A stretch of 64,000 nt of DNA from contig CAYSPO010000001.1 of NCBI GenBank assembly GCA_964432945.1, positions 26,788 to 90,787 of the forward strand, written 5' to 3'. Of this stretch, positions 1 through 7,565 are shown one piece after another. The stretch is from CAYSPO01 sp964432945. Its GTDB lineage: Bacteria; Bacillota; Clostridia; Tissierellales; Peptoniphilaceae. The notes under the pieces were generated by a model, which saw only the letters and a program-made list of their open reading frames with translations, was not told the DNA's origin and made no database searches. The position numbers and the translations under genes are program-made. Within the stretch, counting starts at the first letter, position 1, and the number at the start of each line of letters is the position of its first letter.

Positions 1-2
1 CT

Positions 3-554
3 GATTTTATAAAAAAATTTGAAGATATAAAAGATTTTTGTATAAAAAGACCTTACAAGAAAAGTGATTTACTAGATATAGATATAGTTATAGCTGCCAC
101 TAATGATAGAAATATAAACTTAGAAATTTCATCTTACTGCGAGGATAAAGGTATTCTTGTTAATGTTGCAGACTCTAAAGAAGAGTCCAGCTTCATACTA
201 CCTTCAAAAATAGATACAGGTGGTTTAGTAATTTCTTTTTCTACATTAGGAAAATATCCAGCATTATCTAGGTCTTTAAGAATGGAATTAGAAGATAAGT
301 TTTCAATTTATGATAAAGAATATTTAGATTTATTAGAATTATATAGGCAAAAAATATTAAAAGAAAACCCTGAAAATAAGCTGGAGCTTCTTAGACAGGC
401 ACTAACTTATAGTAAGGGGGAAATTGAAAATTTGCTATATTTAATATTTTATAATATAGATGGGAATGAGGTTAGAATCCTCAGCAGCCCCGCTACTGTA
501 TTACTGAGCAAACCTAGATATGCCACTGAAAGGGAAGGCCTAGGTAAGCTTTGA
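3..554 (+). CDS. Precorrin-2 dehydrogenase / sirohydrochlorin ferrochelatase-like, 5' truncated by window edge
   Basis: The frame is open from the first bases, so the N-terminus and the NAD-binding glycine loop lie outside the window. The visible part has features of the CysG N-terminal/Met8 family, which oxidises precorrin-2 to sirohydrochlorin: DIVIAATNDRNIN, then NVADSKEESSFILPSKI, then the ISFSTLGKYPALSRSLR segment and a helical C-terminal domain. Position just upstream of a cobalt transporter fits siroheme/cobalamin synthesis. The last 30 or so codons run through the cobalamin riboswitch before TGA at 552-554, so the tail GNEVRILSSPATVLLSK is riboswitch RNA read as protein and is unlikely to be conserved. 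Family assignment is firm; whether the enzyme also chelates iron cannot be judged. Confidence 0.8.
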   Translation, partial: DFIKKFEDIKDFCIKRPYKKSDLLDIDIVIAATNDRNINLEISSYCEDKGILVNVADSKEESSFILPSKIDTGGLVISFSTLGKYPALSRSLRMELEDKFSIYDKEYLDLLELYRQKILKENPENKLELLRQALTYSKGEIENLLYLIFYNIDGNEVRILSSPATVLLSKPRYATEREGLGKL

Positions 555-577
555 CGTTAAGCCAGGACACCAGAATT
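457..577 (+). promoter_or_regulatory. Cobalamin riboswitch aptamer upstream of cbiMNQO
   Basis: Hallmarks of the B12 aptamer appear in order: GGGAATGAGGTTAGAATCC, the CAGCAGCCCCGCTACTG block, the B12-box-like GCCACTG...GGGAAGGC, and AAGCCAGGACACC near 558-572. It precedes cbiM by about 55 bases and would repress cobalt uptake when cobalamin is plentiful. Its 5' part overlaps the end of the upstream coding frame. Boundaries are approximate. Confidence 0.92.
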
Positions 578-581
578 CTTC

Positions 582-624
582 GGAGGGAAGTATATTTACT
601 TCTCCTAGCAAAAATAATAGGAGG
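582..624 (+). promoter_or_regulatory. Candidate translational expression platform of riboswitch 1
   Basis: Two mutually exclusive helices can be drawn. CTCCTA (602-607) can pair with TAGGAG (618-623), which is the cbiM ribosome binding site. Alternatively GGAG..GAAGTA (582-592) can pair with TACTTCTCC (597-605) and free that site. No T-run follows, so control of translation rather than termination is inferred. Confidence 0.5.
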
Positions 625-629
625 GAAAA

Positions 630-1355
630 ATGAAGAAAAAAGCTAAAAAATTATTAAAAGTTTATGTGTTATTAGCTGTCATTTTATTGCCAACAATGGC
701 AGGAGCTATGCACATAATGGAAGGATATCTACCAAAGGTACATTCATTAATTTGGTCATTGATTTCACTTCCATTTGTAATCTACGGTGCAAAGAGTGCA
801 TCAAAAGTAACAAAGGAGTACCCTGATAAAAAGCTATTACTAGCAATGGCAGGTGCTTTTACATTTTTATTATCATCATTAAAAATACCATCAGTAACAG
901 GATCTTGTTCTCATCCAACTGGTATAGGTTTTGGAGCAATTATATTTGGGCCAGGACCGATGTTTATAATTGGAGTTATTGTTTTATTATTCCAAGCTTT
1001 GTTATTAGCTCATGGAGGAATTACAACTCTTGGAGCAAATACTTTTTCAATGGCTATTGTTGGTTCTCTAGTTTCTTATGGACTATTTAAGTCACTGAAA
1101 AAAACAGGAATAAATGAATATGTAAATGTATTTATTGCTGTAACTCTAGGAAATCTTGCAACTTATGCAACAACTGCTCTGCAATTAGCAATAGCTTTTC
1201 CAGCAGGAAATTTTGCAGGTGAATTAGTTAAGTACCTTTCAATATTTGCTCTAACCCAAGTTCCTATTGCAATAGTAGAAGGTTTATTATCTACTTTAAT
1301 TTATGAAAGAGTTAAGAAATATGACGGTGGAGGTTTATTATATGAAAACATCTAG
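630..1355 (+). CDS. cbiM: Energy-coupling factor cobalt transporter, substrate-binding membrane subunit CbiM
   Basis: 241 residues. A cleavable signal peptide (lysine-rich start, hydrophobic core, LPTMAGA) ends so that the mature protein begins MHIMEGYLP at residues 27-35. That free N-terminal Met-His is the cobalt-binding end in the family. Further motifs are SSLKIPSVTGSCSHPTG and LLLAHGGITTLGAN, with about six membrane segments. The start has AGGAGGG at 619-625. It is the first gene of cbiMNQO behind a cobalamin riboswitch and overlaps cbiN by 14 bases. CbiM binds Co(II) and passes it through the CbiQ/CbiO energising unit for cobalamin synthesis. Confidence 0.95.
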   Translation: MKKKAKKLLKVYVLLAVILLPTMAGAMHIMEGYLPKVHSLIWSLISLPFVIYGAKSASKVTKEYPDKKLLLAMAGAFTFLLSSLKIPSVTGSCSHPTGIGFGAIIFGPGPMFIIGVIVLLFQALLLAHGGITTLGANTFSMAIVGSLVSYGLFKSLKKTGINEYVNVFIAVTLGNLATYATTALQLAIAFPAGNFAGELVKYLSIFALTQVPIAIVEGLLSTLIYERVKKYDGGGLLYENI

Positions 1356-1626
1356 TAAGGTAATAATTATAATTTTAATCCTAGCAATTATAATTGCTCC
1401 GCTTTATCTGCTTCCAGATGCAGATTTCGAAGGAGCAGATGATGAAGGTATGGACACTCTTGCTGAAAATAACCCAGAATATGAAGCATGGGCAGAACCA
1501 TTTATTGAACCAGCTAGTGGGGAAATAGAATCACTTTTATTTGCCAGCCAAGCAGCTCTAGGAGCATCTGTAATTGGATATTATTTTGGAGTAAGTAAAG
1601 GTAAAAGAAATGTTGAAGATAGATAA
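1342..1626 (+). CDS. cbiN: Cobalt transporter accessory membrane protein CbiN
   Basis: 94 residues from ATG 1342, preceded by GGTGGAGG; an in-frame start at 1303 would lie deep inside cbiM and has no ribosome site. Two membrane segments (about residues 5-24 and 66-84) flank an acidic extracytoplasmic loop containing DADFEGADDEG and NPEYEAWAEPF, the usual CbiN plan. CbiN assists metal loading of CbiM. It overlaps both neighbours (14 bases with cbiM, 17 with cbiQ), which suggests translational coupling. Confidence 0.92.
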   Translation: MKTSSKVIIIILILAIIIAPLYLLPDADFEGADDEGMDTLAENNPEYEAWAEPFIEPASGEIESLLFASQAALGASVIGYYFGVSKGKRNVEDR

Positions 1627-2287
1627 ACTTGCCTATGAGAATAATTTATTTAAAATTAGGCCAAGTTTAAAAGTGGGCATGAGTATGTTATTACTCATGC
1701 TCTCTATTATTATAGACAATAATTTTATTAAGTTTAATATAGTATTATTAAATATTTTAGTTTGTATAGTTTTTGCTAAAATTCCTTTTTTAGAATATTT
1801 GAAGTTATATAGAATACCTTTAGTTTTTCTTATATTAGGTCTGGTTAGTATGATTTTATCAATAAGTAAAGACAACAGGGACTATATATTTTCCTTTAAT
1901 GTTTTTAATTTTTATCTTGGAGTCTCTGAGAATTCTCTGATTAATGGATTTAACACTTTTATTAGGTCTATTTCAGCATTAAGTTCTACCTATTCTTTGA
2001 TATTAACTACTCCAATTAACCAGCTTATTAATTTTCTGAAATCCATAAAATTTCCTATTATAATTACTGAACAGCTACTGCTTATATACAGATTTATAAA
2101 TGTATTTTTAGAAGAACTAGAAAAAATGAAAATAGCAATGGAGTTAAAGCAAGGATATGGTAAAAAGAAAAATTGGATAAAAAGTCTTTCTCTTATAGGA
2201 AGTTCATTGTTTATAAAAATAATGAATTCTTTTAAGGATTATTCTTTAACACTTGAACTTAAACACTTTAATGGAGACTTTTATTAG
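1610..2287 (+). CDS. cbiQ: Cobalt ECF transporter transmembrane subunit CbiQ
   Basis: 225 residues, starting inside the end of cbiN. Strongly hydrophobic N-terminal half with about five membrane spans, followed by the cytoplasmic coupling helices that contact the ATPase; the segment around MELKQGYGKKKNWIKSL corresponds to the family's basic coupling region. CbiQ is the T-component that links CbiM to the ATPase. Sequence is diverged, but order and length within cbiMNQO make the assignment secure. Confidence 0.88.
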   Translation: MLKIDKLAYENNLFKIRPSLKVGMSMLLLMLSIIIDNNFIKFNIVLLNILVCIVFAKIPFLEYLKLYRIPLVFLILGLVSMILSISKDNRDYIFSFNVFNFYLGVSENSLINGFNTFIRSISALSSTYSLILTTPINQLINFLKSIKFPIIITEQLLLIYRFINVFLEELEKMKIAMELKQGYGKKKNWIKSLSLIGSSLFIKIMNSFKDYSLTLELKHFNGDFY

Positions 2288-2295
2288 GTGATTTT

Positions 2296-3111
2296 ATGAT
2301 AGAGATTAAAAACTTGTGCTTTAAATATGACAATGGATATGAAGCTTTAAAAAATATTAATATGGAAATTAAAGAAGGACAAATTATCGGACTTATTGGA
2401 GAGAACGGATCTGGTAAATCAACTCTTTTCCTTTCTATCCTAGGAATTAACAAAAAATCTCAAGGTGATATTTTATTCAGAGGTGAAAGTATCTCTTACA
2501 AGAAAACTTTTATGAGAGATTATAGAAAAAAAGTAAATATGGTATTGCAAGATCCAGACAAACAAATATTTTATTCTGATGTCTATTCAGATATAGCCTT
2601 TGGACTTAAAAATTTAGGATTAAGCGATAATGAGATTAAAAAAAGAGTAAATTCATCTTTGGAAGATTTAGAAATAAGTAATTTGAAAGATAAGGCTGTT
2701 CATTACTTAAGCTATGGCCAAAAGAAACGGCTTACGATTGCAGGGGTATTAGCTATGAATCCAGAGCTTATTCTATTAGATGAGCCTACAGCAGGCCTAG
2801 ACCCTAGGCTTACCAAACAGATGGTTAAAACCATTAAAAAATTAAAAGATAATAGTAAAACTATTTTAGTTTCATCTCATGATATGGATTTTATTTATGA
2901 AGTTTGTGACTATATATATGTTATCAATAAAGGACAAATTATTAGTAATGGAAAGCCAGAAGAAGTTTTTATAGATGAAGAAAAAATTATATCTGCAGGT
3001 TTAAGTTTACCAATGTTAGTTAAACTCCATGTTAATACAAATTTACCTCTTTTTAAAGATGAAGATAGACTTTATAAATATATAAATAAATATAAAAATA
3101 ATAATCAGTAA
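2296..3111 (+). CDS. cbiO: Cobalt ECF transporter ATP-binding subunit CbiO
   Basis: 271 residues. Walker A GENGSGKST, Q-loop LQDPDKQIF typical of ECF ATPases, signature LSYGQKKRL, Walker B LILLDEPTAGLD and switch SSHDMDF are all intact. The C-terminal tail is short and lysine/asparagine-rich. The gene begins 8 bases after cbiQ and is the last in the riboswitch-controlled operon, ending shortly before a strong terminator. It hydrolyses ATP to power CbiMNQ cobalt uptake. Confidence 0.93.
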   Translation: MIEIKNLCFKYDNGYEALKNINMEIKEGQIIGLIGENGSGKSTLFLSILGINKKSQGDILFRGESISYKKTFMRDYRKKVNMVLQDPDKQIFYSDVYSDIAFGLKNLGLSDNEIKKRVNSSLEDLEISNLKDKAVHYLSYGQKKRLTIAGVLAMNPELILLDEPTAGLDPRLTKQMVKTIKKLKDNSKTILVSSHDMDFIYEVCDYIYVINKGQIISNGKPEEVFIDEEKIISAGLSLPMLVKLHVNTNLPLFKDEDRLYKYINKYKNNNQ

Positions 3112-3220
3112 CATAAACTAATAAGTTATTACAGTAAAGTAATATATTAAAGCAAAAGAAATATTGAGTTACAGAGTTATTCAAGTTAAATAACATGTTA
3201 TTTCTAAAATAAATATTAAT

Positions 3221-3265
3221 AAAATAGCTTACTATAAAGAAAGTTTATAGTAAGCTATTTTGTTC
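3221..3265 (+). terminator. Rho-independent terminator after cbiMNQO
   Basis: A perfect 18-bp stem (3221-3238 with 3244-3261) with a 5-base loop GAAAG. The A-tract/T-tract ends make it potentially bidirectional. Confidence 0.88.
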
Positions 3266-3383
3266 TTATAAAATTTATCAAAGAATTATTGTAATATATT
3301 ACTTGCGTGGTAAATTAAAACAATATATCACTATTATATTAAGAATAAAAAGGTTTATATGTAAAAATACAAGAGGTGAAAAA

Positions 3384-4550
3384 ATGAAAAAAGGATTAAT
3401 ATTAACTTTATTATCATTTGTTTTAGTTTTTTCAGTAGGTTGTAATCAAACAACAGAAACTGAAGCTACAACTGAAGGAAATAAAGAAGTAGCAGAAACT
3501 ACCGAAGCTACAACTGAAGAAGAAAAAGTAACACAAACTGAAGAAGTTTCAGAAACAGAAGAATCTGAAGAAGAAGAAACTGAAAAAGTTTGGCCAGAAG
3601 AATTAAAAGGTAAACTAACTTTTGAAGTGGATCTTTCAAAACACGAATCAGATAAACCAGTTCGCCTATGGCTACCAGCAGCTCAGTCAGATGAATATCA
3701 AGAAATTTCTAATGTTGAAGTAGTAGTTGATGAACAAACAGCTACAACACAAACAAATAAAGATGACTTAGGAAATGAAATGATATACATTGAATTTTCT
3801 CCTGAAGCTAAAGAACGTAAAGCAATATATTCTTTTGACCTAGTTAGAAAAGAAATCAAAGCTCCTAAATTTGCTGAAGAAGAAGATTTTGATGCAGCAG
3901 AATATGAAGAATATCTTTCATCATCTAACCTAATGCCTTTAGATGGTAAAATTAAAGAACTTTCTGATGAAATAACAAAAGGAAAAGAAACAGTAGAAGA
4001 TAAGGCTTTAGCTATCCACGAATGGATTTTTGAAAATATGGTTCGTAATGATGATGTAACAGGATGTGGTCTAGGAGATGTGGAAAGCACATTAGTATCT
4101 TTAGATGGTAAATGTACTGATATTGGATCAGTTAATATAGCATTATTAAGAGCTGCAGGAATACCAGCAAGAGAAATATTTGGTGTTCGTTTGAAAGACG
4201 AATCAGGCGTTTCTGATGTTACTAAAAGCCAACACTGTTGGGTTGAATATTATCAACCAGGAACAGGCTGGGTAACAACAGATGTTGCAGATGTTCTAAG
4301 AGCTGTTCTATATGAAGATTTAGAAAAAGATGGAGATAAAGCACAAGAAATAAAAGAATTCTACTTTGGAAATCTAGATGCTGTTCGTGTTGGATTAACA
4401 ACAGGAAGAGATTTAACTTTAGTTCCAGAACAAGAAGCTCCATTTGTAAATCAATTTGGCTACCCATATGCTGAAGTTGATGGAGAACCTCTTGATTTCT
4501 ATAATTCTGAAGAATTCGCATACAGCATAACTTTTGAAAAAGCTGAATAA
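3384..4550 (+). CDS. Transglutaminase-like domain lipoprotein
   Basis: 388 residues from ATG 3384 (AGAGGTG at 3372-3378). Signal peptide with lipobox SVGC places it on the outer face of the membrane. A long Thr/Glu-rich linker follows (about residues 23-70). The globular part ends in a transglutaminase-like papain fold: the LDGKCTDIGSVNIALLRAAG segment carries the catalytic Cys, QHCWVEYY the His and WVTTDVAD the Asp. Such domains act as cysteine peptidases or crosslinkers; the substrate here is unknown. It stands alone between two terminators and is not clearly tied to the cobalt genes upstream. Confidence 0.8.
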   Translation: MKKGLILTLLSFVLVFSVGCNQTTETEATTEGNKEVAETTEATTEEEKVTQTEEVSETEESEEEETEKVWPEELKGKLTFEVDLSKHESDKPVRLWLPAAQSDEYQEISNVEVVVDEQTATTQTNKDDLGNEMIYIEFSPEAKERKAIYSFDLVRKEIKAPKFAEEEDFDAAEYEEYLSSSNLMPLDGKIKELSDEITKGKETVEDKALAIHEWIFENMVRNDDVTGCGLGDVESTLVSLDGKCTDIGSVNIALLRAAGIPAREIFGVRLKDESGVSDVTKSQHCWVEYYQPGTGWVTTDVADVLRAVLYEDLEKDGDKAQEIKEFYFGNLDAVRVGLTTGRDLTLVPEQEAPFVNQFGYPYAEVDGEPLDFYNSEEFAYSITFEKAE

Positions 4551-4572
4551 TCCTAAAAAAATCTAAAATATT

Positions 4573-4607
4573 AAACCACCTAGATTTAGGTGGTTTTTCT
4601 TTTTTTA
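4573..4607 (+). terminator. Terminator after transglutaminase-like lipoprotein
   Basis: Arms AAACCACCTA and TAGGTGGTTT (4573-4596) with loop GATT, followed by a T-rich run. Confidence 0.88.
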
Positions 4608-4723
4608 TAAGTAAATCTGAATATTAAATAAAATTATAATTTTTTATAATATTTTGCTTATAAAAAGAAGAATTTTTGAGCTTTTGACTTTCAAATAAGA
4701 AATAAAATCTCAGAGATATTTAT

Positions 4724-4752
4724 TTGATTAATTATAAATTAGTATATATAAT
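4724..4752 (+). promoter_or_regulatory. Sigma-A-type promoter for the first Cys-Sec protein gene
   Basis: TTGATT at 4724-4729 and TATAAT at 4747-4752 are separated by exactly 17 bases and lie about 40 bases before the start codon at 4791. Confidence 0.6.
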
Positions 4753-4790
4753 CAATTGAAAATAAATAATCTTAAAAAAAGGTGTGAAAT

Positions 4791-5294
4791 ATGGATCTTA
4801 AAAAGCTAAAAATTAAAAATATATTACTAGTTATATTTGCTATAGGAGTGTTATATATAGGATTTACCAGCTTTAATACTGGAACAGAAGATGACGTAGT
4901 GGATATAGGTGTATCTGAAGATAATGAATTATTGAAGTATTTTAGAAAAAGCTATCCTGATTATGAGGTTCTCAAAGCTGGTGAAGAAGATGTAGATGCA
5001 AATGGATTTAATGATCTAGTTGTTATTTATAATATTTCAAGAGATAAGCTAGGTTACCCTACAAAAAACGAAATGTTAGTTATATTAAATAATAATGGTG
5101 TTTATGAAATGACTCAATCTACAAGAGCACCTATTGAAAAACATGTAATACAGTTTCAAAACATTGAAAATGATGATAGGTATGAAATAACAGTCTCTGG
5201 TTCAAAAAGAGGGCAATATGGTTTTGGTATATATGAAATAAAAGACAATGCTCTTGTGAATATATATGGTGAAGGAATGGAAAAATGCTGATAG
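4791..5294 (+). CDS. saoC: Membrane-anchored protein ending in Cys-Sec (SaoC-type), copy 1; selenoprotein
   Basis: Read with TGA 5289-5291 as selenocysteine, it is 167 residues ending Cys166-Sec167, with TAG as the true stop directly behind. One N-terminal membrane anchor (about residues 9-26) puts the rest outside the cell membrane. The middle DVDANGFNDLVVIYN resembles calcium-loop/FG-GAP repeats, and SGSKRGQYGFGIYEI...GEGMEKC matches the copy at 10073 (SGSKRGRYGYEIY...GEGMDVC). Both copies show TGC-TGA-TAG followed by a hairpin, so a chance stop is unlikely. The vicinal Cys-Sec should form a selenenylsulfide or bind a soft metal; that role is inferred. Symbol from memory of the Sao families. 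Confidence 0.82.
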
Positions 5295-5320
5295 AAAATA
5301 TGTATGCTTAGGATAAGCAT
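5289..5320 (+). promoter_or_regulatory. SECIS-like element of saoC copy 1
   Basis: After the TGA at 5289-5291 comes a perfect 7-bp stem ATGCTTA (5304-5310) / TAAGCAT (5314-5320) with a GGA loop about 20 bases from the codon, the spacing and G-bearing loop expected of bacterial SECIS. It lies after the TAG stop, so it is free of coding constraint. Confidence 0.72.
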
Positions 5321-5368
5321 GAATAAGAAAACTTTATATAAGAATAAAAAATTAAAATGATACAATCG

Positions 5369-5399
5369 TTGGGTTAAAGTCGACTTTAATGTTTATACT
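5369..5399 (+). promoter_or_regulatory. MerR-family operator upstream of the regulator gene
   Basis: A perfect 16-base palindrome TTAAAGTCGACTTTAA (5374-5389) lies between TTGGGT (5369-5374) and TATACT (5394-5399), a 19-base spacer as used by MerR promoters. Its core recurs at 10696-10710. The -10 lies so close to the ribosome site at 5404 that a start here would trim the leader; the site may instead act on an upstream start. Confidence 0.6.
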
Positions 5400-5414
5400 T
5401 AGAAGGAGGTGAAT

Positions 5415-5966
5415 ATGATGAAAATCAAAGATGTAAGTGAATTGACAGGTTTAGCTGGATCCACTATAAGATATTATGATAGCTTAGGACTATTAGGTCC
5501 TATAGATAGATTATCAAATAATTATAGAAAATTCAATAAACATGATGTAGATATACTTAATTTTATCTCTGAGTCTAGAGATCTTGGTTTTTCTCTTGCC
5601 GAAGTTAAAGAAATTTTGCAAATGAAAAATAGCGGTAAAGAGCCATGTGCGTATGTTGAGAATAAGATTAAGGAAAAAATTACCTTAATAGATGAACATA
5701 TAAAAGATTTGGAAAAGAAAAGAGTTGAACTTAACAAGCACTTAGAAATTGGACATTCTGTTTGTGGTTGTCATGGTAATGTTTGTCATTATATTGAAGG
5801 CTTAGTTGGAGTAGAAGAGGAGGATTCATCGACTTGTTCCTGTGGGTGTGAAGAAGAAATAGAGAAATCATCAGGATGTTCTTGTGGATGTGAAGAAGAA
5901 ACTGAGTTAGACAATTCTTGTTCATCAAAGAATTCTTCTAAAAACAAGGGTTGTAGCTGCTGTTAG
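5415..5966 (+). CDS. MerR-family transcriptional regulator with cysteine-rich C-terminal tail
   Basis: 183 residues from ATG 5415 (AAGGAGGTG just upstream; GTG 5409 lies inside that site). Residues 1-70 form the MerR winged helix: the start MMKIKDVSELTGLAGSTIRY is followed by FSLAEVKEILQ. A dimerisation coiled coil with EPCAYVENKIKEKI follows; its Cys sits where MerR/ZntR proteins place a metal ligand. The last 75 residues hold 13 Cys in clusters such as CGC, CSCGC (twice) and a terminal CSCC, suited to binding a soft metal. It heads the selenoprotein operon and very likely senses the compound handled there. Its palindrome lies upstream and before the saoX gene. Confidence 0.88.
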   Translation: MMKIKDVSELTGLAGSTIRYYDSLGLLGPIDRLSNNYRKFNKHDVDILNFISESRDLGFSLAEVKEILQMKNSGKEPCAYVENKIKEKITLIDEHIKDLEKKRVELNKHLEIGHSVCGCHGNVCHYIEGLVGVEEEDSSTCSCGCEEEIEKSSGCSCGCEEETELDNSCSSKNSSKNKGCSCC

Positions 5967-6003
5967 GCTGAATTACTTATCTTACCTATAGAAAGTTGTG
6001 ATT

Positions 6004-6798
6004 ATGGGAAAAATAAAGATAGAGAATTTCAGAAATTTTATCAATTTATTTTTAATAGCTATAATTATTGGACTATCTATAATAATTTTTAAAAATAATA
6101 ATCCAAAAATAAAAGAAAATAATAATAAGCCTGTAATCAGAATTGGTGCAGGTGATGATATATCAGGAATTGTTCTTGACTATATGCAGTCAGAAACTAA
6201 TGAATTTAAGTTAGAACCTTATTTTATCAAAGATTGCTGAGCGACTACTTCTCAATGGGCATTGAGTAGTAATGCGTATTCTATGGCAATTGTTTGTAAA
6301 GATGCTGCAAAAAAGTATATAGACACAAGTCCTGATTTTGAAATTATAGGACCTGTAATTATGAATTCAGACATAGTTTTAGAGTCGACTAGAGATATTA
6401 CAAGTGTAGGTATTACAAGTAAGAAAAGTTATCACAGAGATTTTGTTCGTGAATTATATGGTGAAGATGTTGAAATTATTGAGCTTATGCCTCAAAGTTT
6501 GCCATATGTTTATGAAACAGCAAGAGTCGATGCAATAATAACTGATATAACAAAATTTACGAGTAACATAAAAGGAGAAGTGAAAAGTCCTAGTCAGGAA
6601 GATTATGTAACAAATATTTTAATAGCAAGAAGTGATTTTATTGGAACTAAAGAATATAAAGATTTTGTTAATAAATATAATGAAATCGTAAATGAACTAA
6701 ATTCTGAAGGTCTTCCTATTGATTATATAGAGAAAAAAACAAATTTAGATGAAGGGAGTTATGAGTATTGGAAAGTAAAGCTACTAACAATAAAGTAG
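6004..6798 (+). CDS. saoB: Membrane-anchored ABC substrate-binding selenoprotein (SaoB-type)
   Basis: 264 residues when TGA 6238-6240 is read as Sec79: the frame continues unbroken on both sides, giving FIKDC-U-ATTSQWALSSN. Start at ATG 6004 (GTG 5998 is also possible; ribosome site weak). An uncleaved membrane anchor (about residues 11-32) is followed by a small periplasmic-binding fold of the NMT1/TauA kind, with GPVIMNSDIVLES, SVGITSKK and ARVDAIITDI resembling that family. The Cys78-Sec79 pair falls where such proteins line the ligand cleft. The end overlaps the permease by 31 bases. A SECIS hairpin directly follows the TGA. Probably captures a soft-metal or organometal ligand (inference). 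Confidence 0.85.
6238..6270 (+). promoter_or_regulatory. SECIS element of saoB
   Basis: Directly after TGA: CTCAAT (6251-6256) pairs perfectly with ATTGAG (6261-6266) around a GGGC loop, and ACTA (6244-6247) pairs with TAGT (6267-6270) across a CTT bulge. Loop lies 17-20 bases from the codon. Confidence 0.82.
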
Positions 6799-7565
6799 TC
6801 TCATTTTTTCAAGATGAGACTACCAAACATACATTAGCAAGATTACTTACATATGGAACACTCATTTTAGTTTGGCATCTTTTAGCCACTTATATCGATA
6901 TACCACTTGTTTTGCCCGCTCCATTAGATACATTAAGGGCTTTTATAGACAGTATCATCGATATTAAAGTTATGAGCAATGTTGGTATAACTTTAATGAG
7001 AGTTCTAAAGGGATGGGGATTAGCCTTAGTCTTTGGAATACCTATCGGTATTGCAATGGGATTATCTCCTATTTTTGACAGTGTTTTTGGAGGTATAGTT
7101 AACTCTTTAAGACAAGTGCCAATGATGGCTTGGGTACCTCTTTCAATTATTTGGTTTGGAATTGGTGATGGTCCAACGTTATTTATGATTGCACTAAATG
7201 GAGTTTTCCAAATCATTATGAATACATCTTCAGGTGTGGCTAATATTTCTGAAGATTATTATAATGCAGCCAAAAGCATGGGTGCTAGTAAACTAAGTAT
7301 CTTTAAGAACATTATTATCCCAGCAGCTCTACCAGATATGTTAACTGGAGCAAGATTAGCCATTGGAGCTGGCTGGATGTCTGTTATCTGAGCGGAGTTC
7401 ATTGCGACAAGTGCCGGGCTCGGCTACGAAATGATAGAAGCACAATCTATGATGCAAACTAATAAACTTATAGCGTTAATGTTTTTAGCAGCATTTATAG
7501 GGTTTTTAATTGACAATGTAATACAATTTCTAAATAAGAAATTAACAAAATGGAGATATGTATAG
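6768..7565 (+). CDS. saoP: ABC transporter permease selenoprotein (SaoP-type)
   Basis: 265 residues with TGA 7389-7391 as Sec208. Start is TTG 6768, supported by GAAGGGAG 10 bases upstream. It is a BPD_transp_1 permease of the SsuC/TauC type: WHLLATYIDIPLVLPAP near the N-terminus, PLSIIWFGIGDGP, and the EAA-like coupling loop AAKSMGASKLSIFKNI. After the TGA the frame goes on as AEFIATSAGLGYEMIEAQSMM to TAG 7563-7565, which matches the family C-terminus; without readthrough two membrane helices would be lost. Sec stands where relatives, including the permease at 25326, have Ala in VAAEM. The ATPase gene starts on the next base. Confidence 0.87.
7389..7421 (+). promoter_or_regulatory. SECIS element of saoP
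   Basis: Lower stem GAGC-GG (7390-7395) with CC..GCTC (7414-7421), upper stem CATTG (7400-7404) with CAA.TG (7408-7413), loop CGA 14-16 bases after the codon. About 24 of 39 bases from 7392 are G or C, a sharp departure from the AT-rich surroundings. Confidence 0.78.

Noticed and set aside
905..1090. Open frame overlapping cbiM
   Set aside because: Different frame inside a firmly assigned gene; no homology visible.
3698..4090. Minus-strand open frame inside the transglutaminase-like gene
   Set aside because: Shadow of the plus-strand gene; no ribosome site and a low-complexity product.
6004..7565. Reading the TGA codons in the binding protein and permease genes as nonsense mutations, making pseudogenes
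   Set aside because: Six neighbouring genes show the same thing, always TGA and never TAA or TAG, at cysteine-like or ligand-like positions and each with a hairpin at SECIS distance.
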